In this document: positions 11,227 to 22,938 of the stretch, in pieces
How the letters are laid out: each line of letters begins with the position of its first letter
How positions within the stretch are numbered: position 1 is the stretch's first letter
Source of the DNA: Littorina saxatilis
Taxonomy: Eukaryota; Mollusca; Gastropoda; Littorinimorpha; Littorinidae
Assembly (NCBI RefSeq): GCF_037325665.1
Contig: NC_090250.1
Span: forward strand, 25,185,146-25,249,145
Direction: 5' to 3'
Length of the DNA stretch: 64,000 bases
The notes under the pieces: model-generated
Told to the model about the DNA's origin: nothing
Database searches by the model: none
The model's input: the letters and a program-made list of their open reading frames with translations, nothing else
Position numbers and translations under genes: made by a program

Positions 11227-12341
11227 AAGCACTTGAACCCACCACCTAGGGTAGGAAAGGGGGCAGAAAATTGCTAACGCCCTGACCCAGGGTCGAACTC
11301 GCAACCTCTCGTTTCCGAGCGCAAGTGCGTTACCACTCGGCCACCCAGACCACTGATGTTATATTCGGATTAAAAACAAGCTCTGAAAATTAAAAATATA
11401 AAAATTATGATTCAAAATAAATTTCCGAAATCGATTTAAAAGCAATTTCACCTTATTCCTTGTCGGTTCCTTATTCCAAAAACATAAAGAAATGATATGT
11501 TTGGGATTAAAAACACGCTCAGAAAGTTAAAACGAAGAGAGGTACAGAAAAGCGTGCTATGCAGCACAGCGAAACCACTACCGCGCTAAACAGGCTTGTC
11601 AATTTCACTGCATTTTGCACGAGCGGCGGACTACGGTCATCGTGAAAAAATGCAGTGCCGGGCGTTCAGTTTCATTCTGTGAGTTCCACAGCTTGACTAA
11701 ATGTAGTAATTTCGCCTTACGCGACTTGTTTTTTTCTGTCGTTGTTCTGTTTTTACATTTAGTCAAGTTTTGACTAAATGTTTTAACATAGAGGGGGGAA
11801 TCGAGACGAGGGTCGTGGTGTATGTGTGTGTGTCTGTCTGTGTGTGTGTGTGTAGAGCGATTCAGACTAAACTACTCGACCGATCTTTATGAAATTTGAC
11901 ATGAGAGTTCCTGGGTATGATATCCTCAGACGTTTTTTTCATTTAAAAAAAAAAGTCTTTGATGACGTCATATCCGGCTTTTCGTGAAAGTTGAGGCGGC
12001 ACTGTCACGCTCTCATTTTTCAACCAAATTGGTTGAAATTTTGGTCAAGTAATCTCCGACAAAGCCCGGACTTCGGTATTGCATTTCAGCATGAAGGCTT
12101 AAAAATTAATTAATGACTTTGGTCATTAACAATCTGAAAATTGTAAAAAAAAATTTTTTTTTATAAAACGATCCAAATTTACGTTCATCTTATTCTCCAT
12201 CATTTGCTGATTCCAAAAACATATAAATATGTTATATTTGGATTAAAAACAAGCTCTGAAAATTAAAAATATAAAAATTATGATCAAAATTAAATTTTCG
12301 AAATCAATTTAAAAACACTTTCATCTTATTCCTTGTCGGTT
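10589..12341. repeat. Array segment present only in copy 1
   Basis: In the second haplotype the sequence runs directly from the equivalent of 10588 (CGACTTGTT) to the equivalent of 12342 (CCTGATTCCAAAAAGATATAG). The extra 1.75 kb here consists of a truncated unit with a SINE and most of one further unit. Loss by recombination between similar units is the simplest explanation. Confidence 0.7.
10881..11353 (-). mobile_element. tRNA-derived SINE (complete-looking)
   Basis: On the minus strand the head reads TGGCCGAGTGG (A box, 11335-11345) and GCGAGTTCGACCC (B box, about 11290-11302), the split Pol III promoter of a tRNA-like region. A central region follows with GGGATCTTTAACGTGCAC and CTCATCCGAAAGAC on the plus strand, and then an A/T-rich tail near 10881. 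The central phrases are of the kind I remember as conserved among mollusc SINE families, though I cannot assign the family name. It splits a CAAG unit inside the ATATAAATATGTTATAT region, and I could not define a target duplication. Confidence 0.7.
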
Positions 12342-13500
12342 CCTGATTCCAAAAAGATATAGATATGATATGTTTGGATTGAAAACACGCTCAGAAAGTT
12401 AAAACGAAGAGAGGTACAGAAAAGTGTGCTATCCTTCTCAGCGCAACTACTACCCCGCTCTTCTTGTCAATTTCACTGCCTTTGCCATGAGCGGCGGACT
12501 GACGATGCTACGAGTATACGGTCTTGCTGCGTTGCATTGCGTTCAGTTTCAATCTGTGAGTTCGACAGCTACTTGACTAAATGTTGTATTTTCGCCTTAC
12601 GCGACTTGTTACATTTAGTAAAGTTTTGACTAAATGTTTTAACATAGAGGGGGAATCGAGACGAGGGTCATGGTGTATGTATGGGTGTGTGTGTGCGTGT
12701 GTGTGTGTGTGTAGAGCGATTCAGAGTAAACTACTAGACCGATCTTTATGAAATTTGACATGAGAGTTCCTGGGTATGATATCCCCGGACTTTTTTTTCA
12801 TTTTTTCGATAAATGTCTTTGATGACGTTAATCCGGCTTTTTGTAAAAGTTGAGGCGGCACTGTCACACCCTCCTTTTTCAATCAAATTGATTGATATTT
12901 TGGCCAAGCAATGTTCGACGAAGGCCGGACTTAGGTATTGCATTTCAGCTTGGTGGCTTAAAAATTAATTAATGACTTTGGTCATTAAAAATCTGAAAAT
13001 TGTAAAAAAAATAATTTGTTTATGAAACGATCCAAATTTACGTTCATCTTATTCTTCATCATTTTGTGATTCCAAAAACATATACATATGTTATATTTGG
13101 ATTAAAAACAAGCTCTGAAAATTAAAAATATAAAAATTATGATCAAAATTAAATTTCCGAAATCGATTTAAAAACTATTTCATCTTATTCCTTGTCGGTT
13201 CCTGATTCCAAAAACATATAGATATGATATGTTTGGATTAAAAACACGCTCACAAAGTTAAAACGAAGAGAGGTACAGTAAAGCGTGCTGTGAAGCACAG
13301 CGCAACCGCTACCGCGCCAAACAGGCTCGTCACTTTCACTGCCTTTTGCACTAGCGGCGGACTACGTTCAGTTTCATTCTGTGAGTTCCACAGCTTGACT
13401 AAATGTAGTAATTTCGCTTACGCGACTTGTCTTGTTTACATTTAGTCAAGTTATGACTAAATGTTTTAACATAGAGGGGGGAATCGAGACGAGGGTCGTG

Positions 13501-13520
13501 GTGTATGTGTGTGTGTGTGT

Positions 13521-13612
<92 letters not shown>

Positions 13613-13618
13613 GTGTGT
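13501..13618. repeat. Long (TG)n microsatellite inside a CAAG unit
   Basis: About 110 bases of TG with a single GAG interruption make this the longest simple tract of the copy 1 array. The matching tract in the second haplotype (about 32560-32635) is clearly shorter, so the locus is length-variable. Confidence 0.9.
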
Positions 13619-15287
13619 AGAGCGATTCAGAGTAAACTACTGGACCGATCTTTATGAAATGTGACATGAGAGTTCCTGGGTATGATATCCCCGCACGTTT
13701 TTTTCATTTTTTTGATACATATCTTTGATGACGTCATATCCGGCTTTTTGTAAAAGTTGAGGCGGCACTGTCACACCCTCATTTTTCAATCAAATTGATT
13801 GAAATTTTGGCCAAGCAATCTTCGACGAAGGCCGGACTTTGGTATTGCATTTCAGCTTGGTGGCTTAAAAATTAATTGATGACTTTGGTAATTAAAAATC
13901 TAAAAATTGTAAAAAAAATAATTTTTTTATAAAACGATTCAAATTTACGTTCATCTTATTTTTCATCATTTTCTGATTCCAAAAACATATAAACATGTTA
14001 TATTTGGATTAAAAACAAGCTCTCAAAATTAAAAAAATTAAAAATTATGATCAAAATTAAATTTTCGAAATCAATTTAAAAACACTTTCATATTATTCCT
14101 TGTCGGTTCCTGATTCCAAAAACATATAGATATGATATGTTTGGATTACAAACACGCTCACAAAGTTAAAACGAAGAGAGGTACAGTAAAGCGTGCTATG
14201 AAGCACAGCGCAACCGCTACCGCGCCAAACAGGCTCGTCACTTTCACTGCCTTTTGCACTAGCGGCGGACTACGTTCAGTTTCATTCTGTGAGTTCCACA
14301 GCTTGACTAAATGTAGTAATTTCGCTTACGCGACTTGTCTTGTTTACATTTAGTCAAGTTATGACTAAATGTTTTAACATAGAGGGGGGAATCGAGACGA
14401 GGGTCGTGGTGTATGTGTGTGTGTATGTGTGTGTGTGTGTGTGCGTGTGTGTGTGTAAAGCGATTTAGAGTAAACTACTGGACCGATCTTTATGAAATTT
14501 GACATGAGAGTTTCTGGGAATGATATCCCCGGACGTTTTTTTCTTTTTTTCGATAAATACCTTTGATGACGTCATATCCGGCTTTTTGTAAAAGTTGAGG
14601 CGGCACTGTCACACCCTCATTTTTCAATCAAATTGATTGAAATTTTGGCCAAGCAATGTTCGACGAAGGCCGGACTTCGGTATTGCATTTCAGCTTGGTG
14701 GCTTAAAAATTATTTTATGACTTTGGTCATTAAAAATCTGAAAATTGTAAAAAAAATATTGTTTTTATAAAACGATCCAAATTTACGTTCATCTTATTCT
14801 TTATCATTTTCTGATTCCAAAAACATATAAATATGTTATATTTGGATTAAAAACAAGCTCTGAAAATTAAAAATATAAAAATTATGATCAAAATTAAATT
14901 TCCGAAATCGATTTAAAAACAATTTCGTCTTATTCCTTGTCGGTTCCTGATTCCAAAAACATATAGATATGATATGTTTGGATTAAAAACACGCTCAGAA
15001 AGTTAAAACGAAGAGAGGTACAGAAAAGCGTGCTATGCAGCACAGCGAAACCACTACAGCGCTGATCAGTTTCACTCCGTTTTGCACAAGCGGCGGACTA
15101 CGGTCATTGTGAAAAAATGCAGTGCGTTCAGTTTCATTCTGTGAGTTCGACTGAGCTTGACTAAATGTTGTATTTTCGCCTTACGCGACTTGTTTTTTAA
15201 TTTAATTTTATTTATTTATATTTTACATTTAGTCAAGTTTTTGACTAAATGTTTTAACGTAGAGGGGGGAATCGAGACGAGGGTCGT

Positions 15288-15345
<58 letters not shown>

Positions 15346-16130
15346 TGTCTGTCTGTGTGTGTGTGGAGCGATTCAGACTAAACTACTGGACCGATCTTTA
15401 TGAAATTTGACATGAGAGTTCCTGGGTATGAAATCCCCATACGTTTTTTTCATTTTTTTGATAAATGTCTTTGATGGCGTCATATCCGGCTTTTCGTGAA
15501 AGTTGAGGCGGCACTGTCACGCTCTCATTTTTCAACCAAATTGGTTGAAATTTTGGTCAAGTAATCGTCGACGAAGGCCGGGGTTTGGTATTGCATTTCA
15601 GCTTGGTGGCTTAAAAACTAATGAGTGAGTTTGGTCATTAAAAATCTGAAAATTGTAAAAAAAATATTTTTTTTTTATAAAACGATCCAAATTTACGTAC
15701 ATCTTATTCTCTATCATTGTCTGATTCCAAAAACATATAAATATGTTATATTTGGATTAAAAACAAGCTCTGAAAATTAAAAATATAAATTTTTTTATCA
15801 AAATTAAAATTGTCCAAATCAATTTAAAAACACCTTCATCTTATTCCTTGTCGGTTCCTGATTCCAAAAACATATAGATATGATATGTTTGGATTAAAAA
15901 CACGCTCAGAAAGTTAAAACGAAGAGCTCGGAGGTACAGAAAAGCGTGCTATCCTTCTCAGCGCAAGTACTACCCCGCTCTTCTTGTCAATTTCACTGCC
16001 TTTGCCTTGCGCGGTGGACTGACGATGCTACGAGTATACGGTCTTGCTGCGTTGCATTGCGTTCAGTTTCATTCTGTGAGTTCGACAGCTACTTGACTAA
16101 ATGTTGTATTTTCGCCTTACGCGACTTGTT

Positions 16131-16439
16131 TATTTTTGTTTTGTTTTGCGTTTTTTCAGTTTTTTTGGTTCGTTTGACGCGTTTTCCTGAAAGCTTTTCT
16201 GTGCTTTCCGGTGTGCTGAATCCAGTGGGTTGGTGTCACTCATTCACGTTTTCTTGAAGAAAACTTGAACCCTTTTAGGTCGACGGATCAAGTTGAAGTC
16301 AAGTTGTATTTTTGTCGAGTCATTTCCATGTGACATGTCGGCCCAGTTTAGTCGACTTCACTTTTTGATCTCTTTATTTCTTGCCTCAATATTATTTGAC
16401 GTCATTTTTTGGTTAAATTGACGTAAATATCATACGCAA
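16131..16439. other. Upstream flank of TRIM-NHL promoter candidate
   Basis: This is AT-rich, non-repetitive sequence after the CAAG array. It includes a TGACGTCA-like site (TTGACGTCAT near 16397) and a second TTGACGTAAA nearby. I see no coding capacity beyond chance frames. Confidence 0.35.
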
Positions 16440-16600
16440 GTTTGCATCACATGACTTATGACGTTCCAATTTCGCGCCGATCGTTGAGCATGCGCACAAG
16501 AGTATTCTCTAATGAACAAACATGGCGGGAATGTAGGATGACCCAACGACTGTGTCTCATATAATTCTTCAGATATTTTACATCCAAGTAAAGAACAAGG
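16440..16600 (+). promoter_or_regulatory. CpG-type promoter candidate and first exon of TRIM-NHL gene
   Basis: Within 60 bases lie TTTCGCGCC (E2F type), GCATGCGCAC (NRF1 type) and AACATGGCGGG (YY1 type at a start site). This combination is typical of TATA-less animal promoters. A good 5' splice donor, AACAAG|GTAACT, follows at 16599/16600, so a short non-coding first exon could start near 16510. A further donor (GACGT|GTAAGT, 17032/17033) is also possible. The copy in the other haplotype is at 38058-38218. Assignment to the TRIM-NHL gene rests on position and strand only. Confidence 0.5.
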
Positions 16601-17619
16601 TAACTTTGTCATTCTTGCATTCGTCTAGTAACCCATGCCTTTTTTGCAATGGTTTACAATGGATAATGTGGTCAAAGTGTTTGCAAAATTGCGGTTTCAA
16701 TGTTGTGGAACGTGACCTTGTCCAGCATCAGGGATGTGATGGATCGTGGAAAACTCGCATTGCTGCGAAAACTTACGTGCCAGCATTTGTACATTGCATG
16801 GCGAATTTTGCCGTTGAAAGTAATTATTGTAGTTGAAGCTTAAGAATAGTGATGATTGTAATAATTGGTTTCGCATAATTTATCAACAAGTGTGCGTTTA
16901 TCGAGAAATTTGGTCTCGTGGGCGGTTGGCTGCGCGCGCATGCCCTGCAGAAAATTTTCCTTCTCGACCGTTGTCGGCAGATGAAAAACACATACAGTCT
17001 GTTTTCAGAGGTTTTGGGGCGAATGTAGACGTGTAAGTGCTAATCTGGCCGTGTTGATGTGAGCTTTCTTTTTCAGTGAATTGTTTTAAAGGATTTGAAG
17101 GTTTGAATTTCCGTTTAAAGTGCGTAAACTTGACGCAACATCAGGAGGAAGTCCTTTGCAGAACGTGACGTTTGGAACAGGTGTCCATGCACATGTTCGT
17201 GAAAGATTTGCCTTCTGTGCCTGTTTTTCGCCTTAGCAACTTAGGTCAGCTTTGCTAACGTCCTTTATAGGCTTTCAAGTGTATAGTTAATCAGCATTTA
17301 GTGATCAGTGTTTGGAGAAAACTGCCGTGTTCGTTTTTAGAATGTAGGTCGCCAGTGTGATTAGAACCCAAAGTTCAAGGTCTTCAGCTATTTTTAGTCG
17401 ACGACATCCCGACTATCTTGTTGACGTGGTGACAGACAAAAAATGCTTCGATGCTTACTGCTAGTGCATTTCTTCAACTAAGGTACTCTGTAGCACATTT
17501 CTGCTCATGACGTAGGGACGTAATGTGCAGAATGATAATTGATACAGGTCTGCAAATACACCAGTTAAGTTTGGGCGTTTACATGGAAGGAAGAAGGGAA
17601 GAGGAAGACGTACAAACAT

Positions 17620-17960
17620 ACTCGCAAAAAACGATCTGCGCACGCGTTCAAATCAACAGGGAAAAAAAGGAAAATCGCGTGTTTGTGTGCCCGATGTAAT
17701 CCTGAGAACCTTTACACTCTTTCTTCAAACACTCAAAAGCAACTTCAGGGCTGGAAGACTACAAAATTGCACTTTCTGCCGACTGAATCTACGCTTTCTC
17801 AAATCAACACGAACAGGAAGAAGAAGAAAAAACGATCTGCGGATGTGCATTTTCTCAAACACAGCAAAACGAAAGAGGAAGAAGAAGCAAAAGTGCTCGT
17901 AGAAAAAGGTGTGCGCATGTGCGAATCTAAAATGGCCGCGGAACTGTTAATCGGTGTATT
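17620..17960 (+). promoter_or_regulatory. Second promoter-like cluster, low confidence
   Basis: NRF1-like motifs (CTGCGCACGCG near 17636 and GTGCGCATGTGCG near 17910) and a YY1-like AAAATGGCCGCG (near 17930) recur about 1.2-1.4 kb after the first cluster. It could be an alternative start for the same gene. No donor site was fixed. Confidence 0.3.
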
Positions 17961-18563
17961 CAACATTCACAATCACAAGCACTGGATAGAATTTGTTCCT
18001 GGTTTGTGACTGTGAATGCTTTTCTGCTTATGGCTGTAAGTGTAACTATTGCGCAGAACGATGAAATAGATGTCTTGTAGATATATGTTGAGTCTATTCA
18101 TTAGTATTTAGTATTACTAAAACCGATTAACACTAAAGGTGTACCATCGGTTTGCATGTTCTTCTTCTTCCAGTAGACGCCCAGGGTCAACATTCTGACT
18201 ATTAATGGCGCTTGAGTAGGCATGCTGGGTATTTGCGTGTTTCTAAAACCCACCGAACTCTGACATGGATAACAGGATCTTTTCCGTGCGCACTTGCTGA
18301 CTTGGTCTTGTGCTTGCGTGTACACACGACTGTTGACTGGCTTCTGAGGAAGCATTCTGGTGTATACTAGTACTACAATAGAGAACTGAGATGCATCTAT
18401 GTGATGTTCGTTAATCAGGGATTTTCCAAGACTACTTTATTGAACTAGAAGGAATATTTTCCATCAAGGAAGAATATTATGCTTGGGGTGAAATTAGGAC
18501 CTTAACCATTGAATCATCCAACACTTGACATGAAAACTTATGTTAGATGAGGGCAGTGGTTTT
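17961..18563. other. Intronic or upstream DNA, nothing recognised
   Basis: No exon, repeat family or regulatory cluster stands out. In the second haplotype the TTAA at 18495-18498 (within GACCTTAACCATTG) is the target of a 1.94 kb element. Confidence 0.4.
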
Positions 18564-19250
18564 TTGAGTCGCTTGAGAAAATGTGACTCTATGTAATCGG
18601 TCAGTGTTAGTCTGTCCGGCCGTCCGTAGACACCACCTTAACGTTGGACTTTTCTCGGAAACTATCAAAGCGATCGGGCTCATATTTTGTTTAGTCGTGA
18701 CCTCCAATGACCTCTACACTTTAACGATGGTTTCGTTGACCTTTGACCTTTTTCAAGGTCACAGGTCAGCGTCAAAGGAAAAATTAGACATTTTATATTT
18801 TCTCGGAAACTATCAAAGCGATCGGGCTCATATTTTGTTTAGTCGTGACCTCCAATGACCTCTACACTTTAACGATGGTTTCGTTGACCTTTGACCTTTT
18901 TCAAGGTCACAGGTCAGCGTCAAAGGAAAAATTAGACATTTTATATCTTTGACAAAGTTCATCGGATGTGATTGAAACTTTGTAGGATTATTCTTTACAT
19001 CAAAGTATTTACATCTGTAGCCTTTTACGAACGTTATCAGAAAAACAAGGGAGATAACTAGCCTTTTCTGTTCGGCAACACACAACTTAACGTTGGGCTT
19101 TTCTCGGAAACTATAAAAGTGACCGGGCTCAAATTTTATGTGAACGTGACTCATTGTGTTGTGAATAGCAATTTCTTCCTGTCCATCTGATGCCTCATAT
19201 AATATTCAGAACTGCGAAAGTGACTCGATCGAGCGTTTGCTCTTCTTGTT
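18564..19250 (+). mobile_element. GAGTCAC-family element with doubled central module
   Basis: It starts TTGAGTC and has a 5' hairpin that pairs GAGTC(G/A)CTT with AAGTGACTC-like sequence, then TCTGTCCGGCCGTCCG, and ends with the hairpin GAGCGTTTGCTC followed by TTCTTGTT. A module of about 148 bases (18650-18797 and 18799-18946) holding TGACCTTTGACCTTT and TCAAGGTCACAGGTCA is present twice, in tandem. The next element begins two bases later, head to tail. The 108-codon antisense frame is a by-product of near-identical copies. Confidence 0.8.
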
Positions 19251-19251
19251 T

Positions 19252-19904
19252 TTGAGTCACTTGAGAAAATGTGACTCTATGTAATCGGTCAGTGTTAGTC
19301 TGTCCGGCCGGCCGTCCGCCGGCCGGCCGTCCGTAGACACCACCTTAACGTTGGACTTTTCTCGGAAACTATCAAAGCGATCGGGCTCATATTTTGTTTA
19401 GTCGTGACCTCCAATGACCTCTACACTTTAACGATGGTTTCGTTGACCTTTGACCTTTTTCAAGGTCACAGGTCAGCGTCAAAGGAAAAATTAGACATTT
19501 TATATCTTTGACAAAGTTCATCGGATGTGATTGAAACTTTGTAGGATTATTCTTTACATCAAAGTATTTACATCTGTAGCCTTTTACGAACGTTATCAGA
19601 AAAACAAGGGAGATAACTAGCCTTTTCTGTTCGGCAACACACAACTTAACGTTGGGCTTTTCTCGGAAACTATAAAAGTGACCGGGCTCAAATTTTATGT
19701 GAACGTGACTCCCAGTGACCTCTACACTTTGACGTCTGCTTTGGTGACCTTTGACCTTTGGTGACCTTTGACCTTTTTCAAGGTCACAGGTATGCTTCAG
19801 GTATGCATTGTGTTGTGAATAGCAATTTCTTCCTGTCCATCTGATGCCTCATATAATATTCAGAACTGCGAAAGTGACTCGATCGAGCGTTTGCTCTTCT
19901 TGTT
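19252..19904 (+). mobile_element. GAGTCAC-family element with longer 3' part
   Basis: This tandem neighbour of the previous element has one central nuclear-receptor-site module plus an extra stretch (about 19705-19805) with GGTGACCTTTGACCTT twice and another AAGGTCACAGGTATGC. The GC tract after the 5' hairpin is expanded to a (CCGG)-rich palindromic run. It ends GAGCGTTTGCTCTTCTTGTT. Confidence 0.8.
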
Positions 19905-20149
19905 CTGTGTTGAGACAAAGTGTTCTTCAAATTCGAAGGGTATTCAGGAGCCAATTGTACAGACTCGCCGTGGTCACACCCAAGAACATAATGTAAGGTG
20001 GGGGGGGTTAAGACTCATTGTCCAGAACAAGAATTCTACATACAGGACAGACTGTGTCTACAGACTACACCTGAAGGTTTGTGTTATACATGACTGATCA
20101 GGTATGACTTTTGAGGGGCGTGTGCGGGGTGATAAGGCGAAAAAAAAAA

Positions 20150-20406
20150 ATAGGTGTGGTTACGGTAACATAGCCAAAAAAAATAGGGTAGGAAGGTAGG
20201 CAATCACTTTTTTTTAAAAACTTTTTTGTTCTAATGTTTACAAATTAAACCTACTTGACAGGGAAATAAGTGTGCGACTCAGGCGCTTTAGCTTTCATTG
20301 CGTTTTCTGCACTGGGGTGTTTTTTTTTTTTTTTGACAAATGTAATAAAAAGTTATAGGGTCGGCCCCTAAAAATAAGGTAGGTCGGGTTACCGTAACCA
20401 CACCCA
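20150..20406. mobile_element. Small inverted-repeat element (MITE) with GGTGTGGTTACGGTAAC ends
   Basis: The 17 bases at 20153-20169 are exactly inverted at 20388-20404. The interior is AT-rich with poly-T runs and has no coding capacity. A/T runs on each side hide any target duplication. The second copy is at about 43722-43979, where a GAGTCAC element has inserted into the flanking T-run. Confidence 0.75.
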
Positions 20407-20500
20407 TTTTTTTTTTTAGGCCTAATAGACACCAGCTACTCACTTGTGTAAGCAGGCTATCAGCATAAGTGGATGGACATTATAATTGCCTGAGGTAACG

Positions 20501-20805
20501 GGGATGACCAAATTTCTCTCGCCAGCCGGGCGAGTAACTTCGAAATTCACTAGCCGGTCACAAATTTCCCTAGCCTGGTAGTGGTACATTACCACATACT
20601 AAGTTGTGACTGTCGGAAACACACACAATAGCGGTGATGGGATGGACAACCAGGCTATGGTCAGCGATTTACAGGCTTTCCCAAATCCTAGTGTTTATAC
20701 GGCTTTGAAAATATATAGTACCACCGAAAGTTGTGTTGCATTTTACTTGAATTTTCACGGGTTTTTACTAGCCCCTGGCGATTGGGCGGCCAATTTGGTC
20801 ATCCC
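20501..20805. mobile_element. MITE with GGGATGACCAAATT inverted ends
   Basis: The 14-base end at 20501-20514 is exactly inverted at 20792-20805. Subterminal CTCGCC/GCGAGT and CTAGCC phrases resemble those of the 55077-55281 MITE, so the two may be distant relatives. In the second haplotype a 7.06 kb element sits inside this MITE after the base matching 20714. Confidence 0.7.
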
Positions 20806-21124
20806 TGTGTAAACTTTAGATGGAAGTTGTTATTGACTTTTTGTTGGTCAGTCTGTCATCGGGAAAAAGGGGGTTGTGTTATTCTGAGGTCAGTGACAAG
20901 AAAATCGGTCAGAAAGCAAGATTTGATGTTCTCGTGAGGGATCATTATGGGAGGTTTTACTTTATTTTGATTGTTTAAAAATCACAATACTTGTGTTTTA
21001 CATCGCCCTAAAATTAAATCACACTACTGGGTTTCCCCCTTGTTTGTGTAACACTAACAGTCCATCTGAGCAAAGAAAATATGTTGATTGTGTCCTTTTC
21101 CTTCTCTTTCTTTCCAGAATAAAA

Positions 21125-21376
21125 ATGGCATCTGACGAAGAAACTCCTGCTGTGGTGTCTGACAATGAGAGCGTCACCGACCAGCTTGAGGGTAGTCTGA
21201 TCGAGGGAGATATTGAAGATGAAGCTGAACTGATGTGTCAGATCTGTGAGGAAAAATTGAAGGAGCCAAAACTTTTGTCGTGTCTTCATGCCTTCTGTCA
21301 GGATTGCCTGGAGAAACAAGTGGAGGAGGAGAGTGCGCCTGTTGATGGAGAACCCACCAAACCACTGTTGTGCCCA
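21125..21376 (+). CDS. TRIM-NHL protein, coding exon 1 (RING), copy 1
   Basis: The exon begins after a TTTCCAG acceptor at 21117, and the start codon lies seven bases in. It encodes 84 residues. After an acidic N-terminus comes the RING finger: C38-x2-C41, C53-x-H55-x2-C58-x2-C61 and C83, with C86 supplied by the next exon. The donor CCA|GTAAGT is in phase 0. This copy is the same exon as 52341-52592, apparently from the other haplotype, and here the gene is cut off by the assembly gap after exon 3. Confidence 0.9.
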
Positions 21377-22084
21377 GTAAGTTGTTATTAGTGTGATGAG
21401 ATGAGTTCAGTTGTTTGCCTATCTGTGTTAGTGTGTCATATTCTTTCAGTCAGTCGGTCATAATAGGATACAACATTTCTTGACTCACCTCGGTAATCAG
21501 TATTTCCGATTTTGCTAGATGACTGATCAGGACAAACGAACTGACTGCAATTATGATATTTCAGTGTGTGCAAGTTTATGATTTTGTTCAGACACTCTGC
21601 TCTTAATGCTGGATATTCGAAGCAGATCTTGTGTCGTCATTTTATTTGTGATATGAGCATTTGTTCTAAAACTATGACACAAAGGGATGGTTGTGGTTAG
21701 ATTCCATGTTCCATTCTGGCACTTGCATACGTACGAAAACGTCAGAGAAAGACAGTGCGGGTATACACATTTTTTTGCACAGAAACAAATCATACCATCA
21801 TTCTCATACCAAGTGATCCAATACTGCTATTTCTCGTGAGGAACAGATTCTGCACAGGGTACAGTAGGTAGTACACACCCACCGCCTACTTTTGACAAAA
21901 ATTGGTGCATACGGGTGGTGGGCACTTAATAAGTTACAAGGAAGTTTAGGGTAAAAACAAACAACGCTGAACAGGTTGTCATGATACATATGCAGATATT
22001 TGAACCCTAGGTTAAGTGGTGTGCATTTGCCCTTTTTACCATTGCTTTACTTGGAGATGAGCATGCTATTTTGTTCCATTTCAG

Positions 22085-22309
22085 GCTTGCAAGCAGGAGA
22101 CTGTGCTGCCTGGTGGCCATGTAGAGAATCTGATGACGGACTATGTGGCTGTGGATCTTCTCAAGCCTAAATCGGAGAAGACACTGATCATGTGCACCAG
22201 CTGCAAAGCCAATGAAGAGGCCATTGCACGATGCGCAAAGTGTCCCAATTTTCTTTGCTCCCATTGCACAGCAGCGCACAAGTTCATGCGTTGCTTTGAG
22301 GATCATACA
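22085..22309 (+). CDS. TRIM-NHL protein, coding exon 2 (RING end, B-box 1), copy 1
   Basis: The exon encodes residues 85-159 in phase 0, between a CATTTCAG acceptor and an ACA|GTAAGT donor. It completes the RING with C86 and holds B-box 1: C121-x2-C124, C134-x2-C137, C142-x2-C145, H149 and H158. Compared with 53301-53525 I see one synonymous change (GGC/GGT). The flanking introns (21377-22084 and 22310-22594) contain nothing I recognise. Confidence 0.9.
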
Positions 22310-22594
22310 GTAAGTTTCAGCTTCTTTTTTTGTGATTGTTAATAAAGAAGGACAAAGTGGATTCAAAATGTTGTCATGTTAGATGATGAAGCGTTTCATT
22401 GACTTGTACAACAGTGAAATTGTTATGTTTCAGCTTTGTCTCACAGAACATGGCAATTCAAATAATAGATTTACTCTGTTTATTGAGCAGAGCGTGTGTT
22501 TTTTCTTCATTGTTGAACACAATGCTACCTGACATCAAGTCTGTTGACTCTACCTAGCTTTTGGTAAAATAAAAAAATTGATATTGCTTGACAG

Positions 22595-22708
22595 GTGGAC
22601 ATGTTTGAGGATATACTGTTGGCTGGTGGCCGCATCGAGTTCCACCAGCCTATCCTGTGTCCCAAGCACAAAGAGGAAAATCTAACCAGCTTCTGCAACT
22701 ACTGTCAG
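22595..22708 (+). CDS. TRIM-NHL protein, coding exon 3 (start of B-box 2), copy 1
   Basis: The exon encodes residues 160-197, ending with the first half of B-box 2: C181-x2-H184 and C193-x2-C196. The acceptor is TTGACAG and the donor CAG|GTAAGA, both in phase 0. The following exon of this copy is missing because the contig ends at 23979. Confidence 0.9.
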
Positions 22709-22938
22709 GTAAGAAATTATTTGGCAAAAAAACCCGCTTGTTTGTTGTTCAGGATTCCAATCTTCTGACTGATCCTAATATTTTCCTCCTGTCCCAGGAA
22801 CTTATTTGGACCCCCCAGCTCGATTTTGCTGACTTTACAGCTGTTGTTCTCTAATATCCTGGGGACATTGGTTATGTGATTTCCGGCCAATAAAAGCCAT
22901 GTGCCTTTGTAATTTAAAAAAAACTCACTTCAATTTAG

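Larger units (their letters stand above)
7722..16130 (+). mobile_element. Head-to-tail array of CAAG-family units, copy 1
   Basis: Plus-strand units start with (T)ACATTTAGTCAAG and end in GCGACTTGTT. Approximate units are 7722-8422 continuing at 9286-9472 (split by a nested minus unit at 8423-9285), a truncated unit 9473-9677, 9678-10589, a 5'-truncated unit 10590-11731 (split by a SINE), 11752-12609, 12610-13433, 13436-14340, 14343-15194 and 15221-16130. Each complete unit has a TG microsatellite, the ACTACTGGACCGATCTTTAT core, TGACGTCA in most cases, and the 3' hairpin CGCCTTACGCG. Neighbouring units join with almost no spacer. None encodes a protein. Confidence 0.85.

Noticed and set aside
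18828-19154. A 108-codon minus-strand frame repeated in every GAGTCAC element
   Set aside because: The copies are almost identical in DNA, so an open frame would be kept by descent alone. The diverged relative at 58941-59748 does not keep it, and no domain is recognisable.
21125-22708. A second, separate TRIM gene or a tandem gene duplication
   Set aside because: The exons, introns and all upstream repeats are the same as 52341-53924 in order and at near-identity, with an exact 200 N gap between. Two haplotypes of one gene explain this better.
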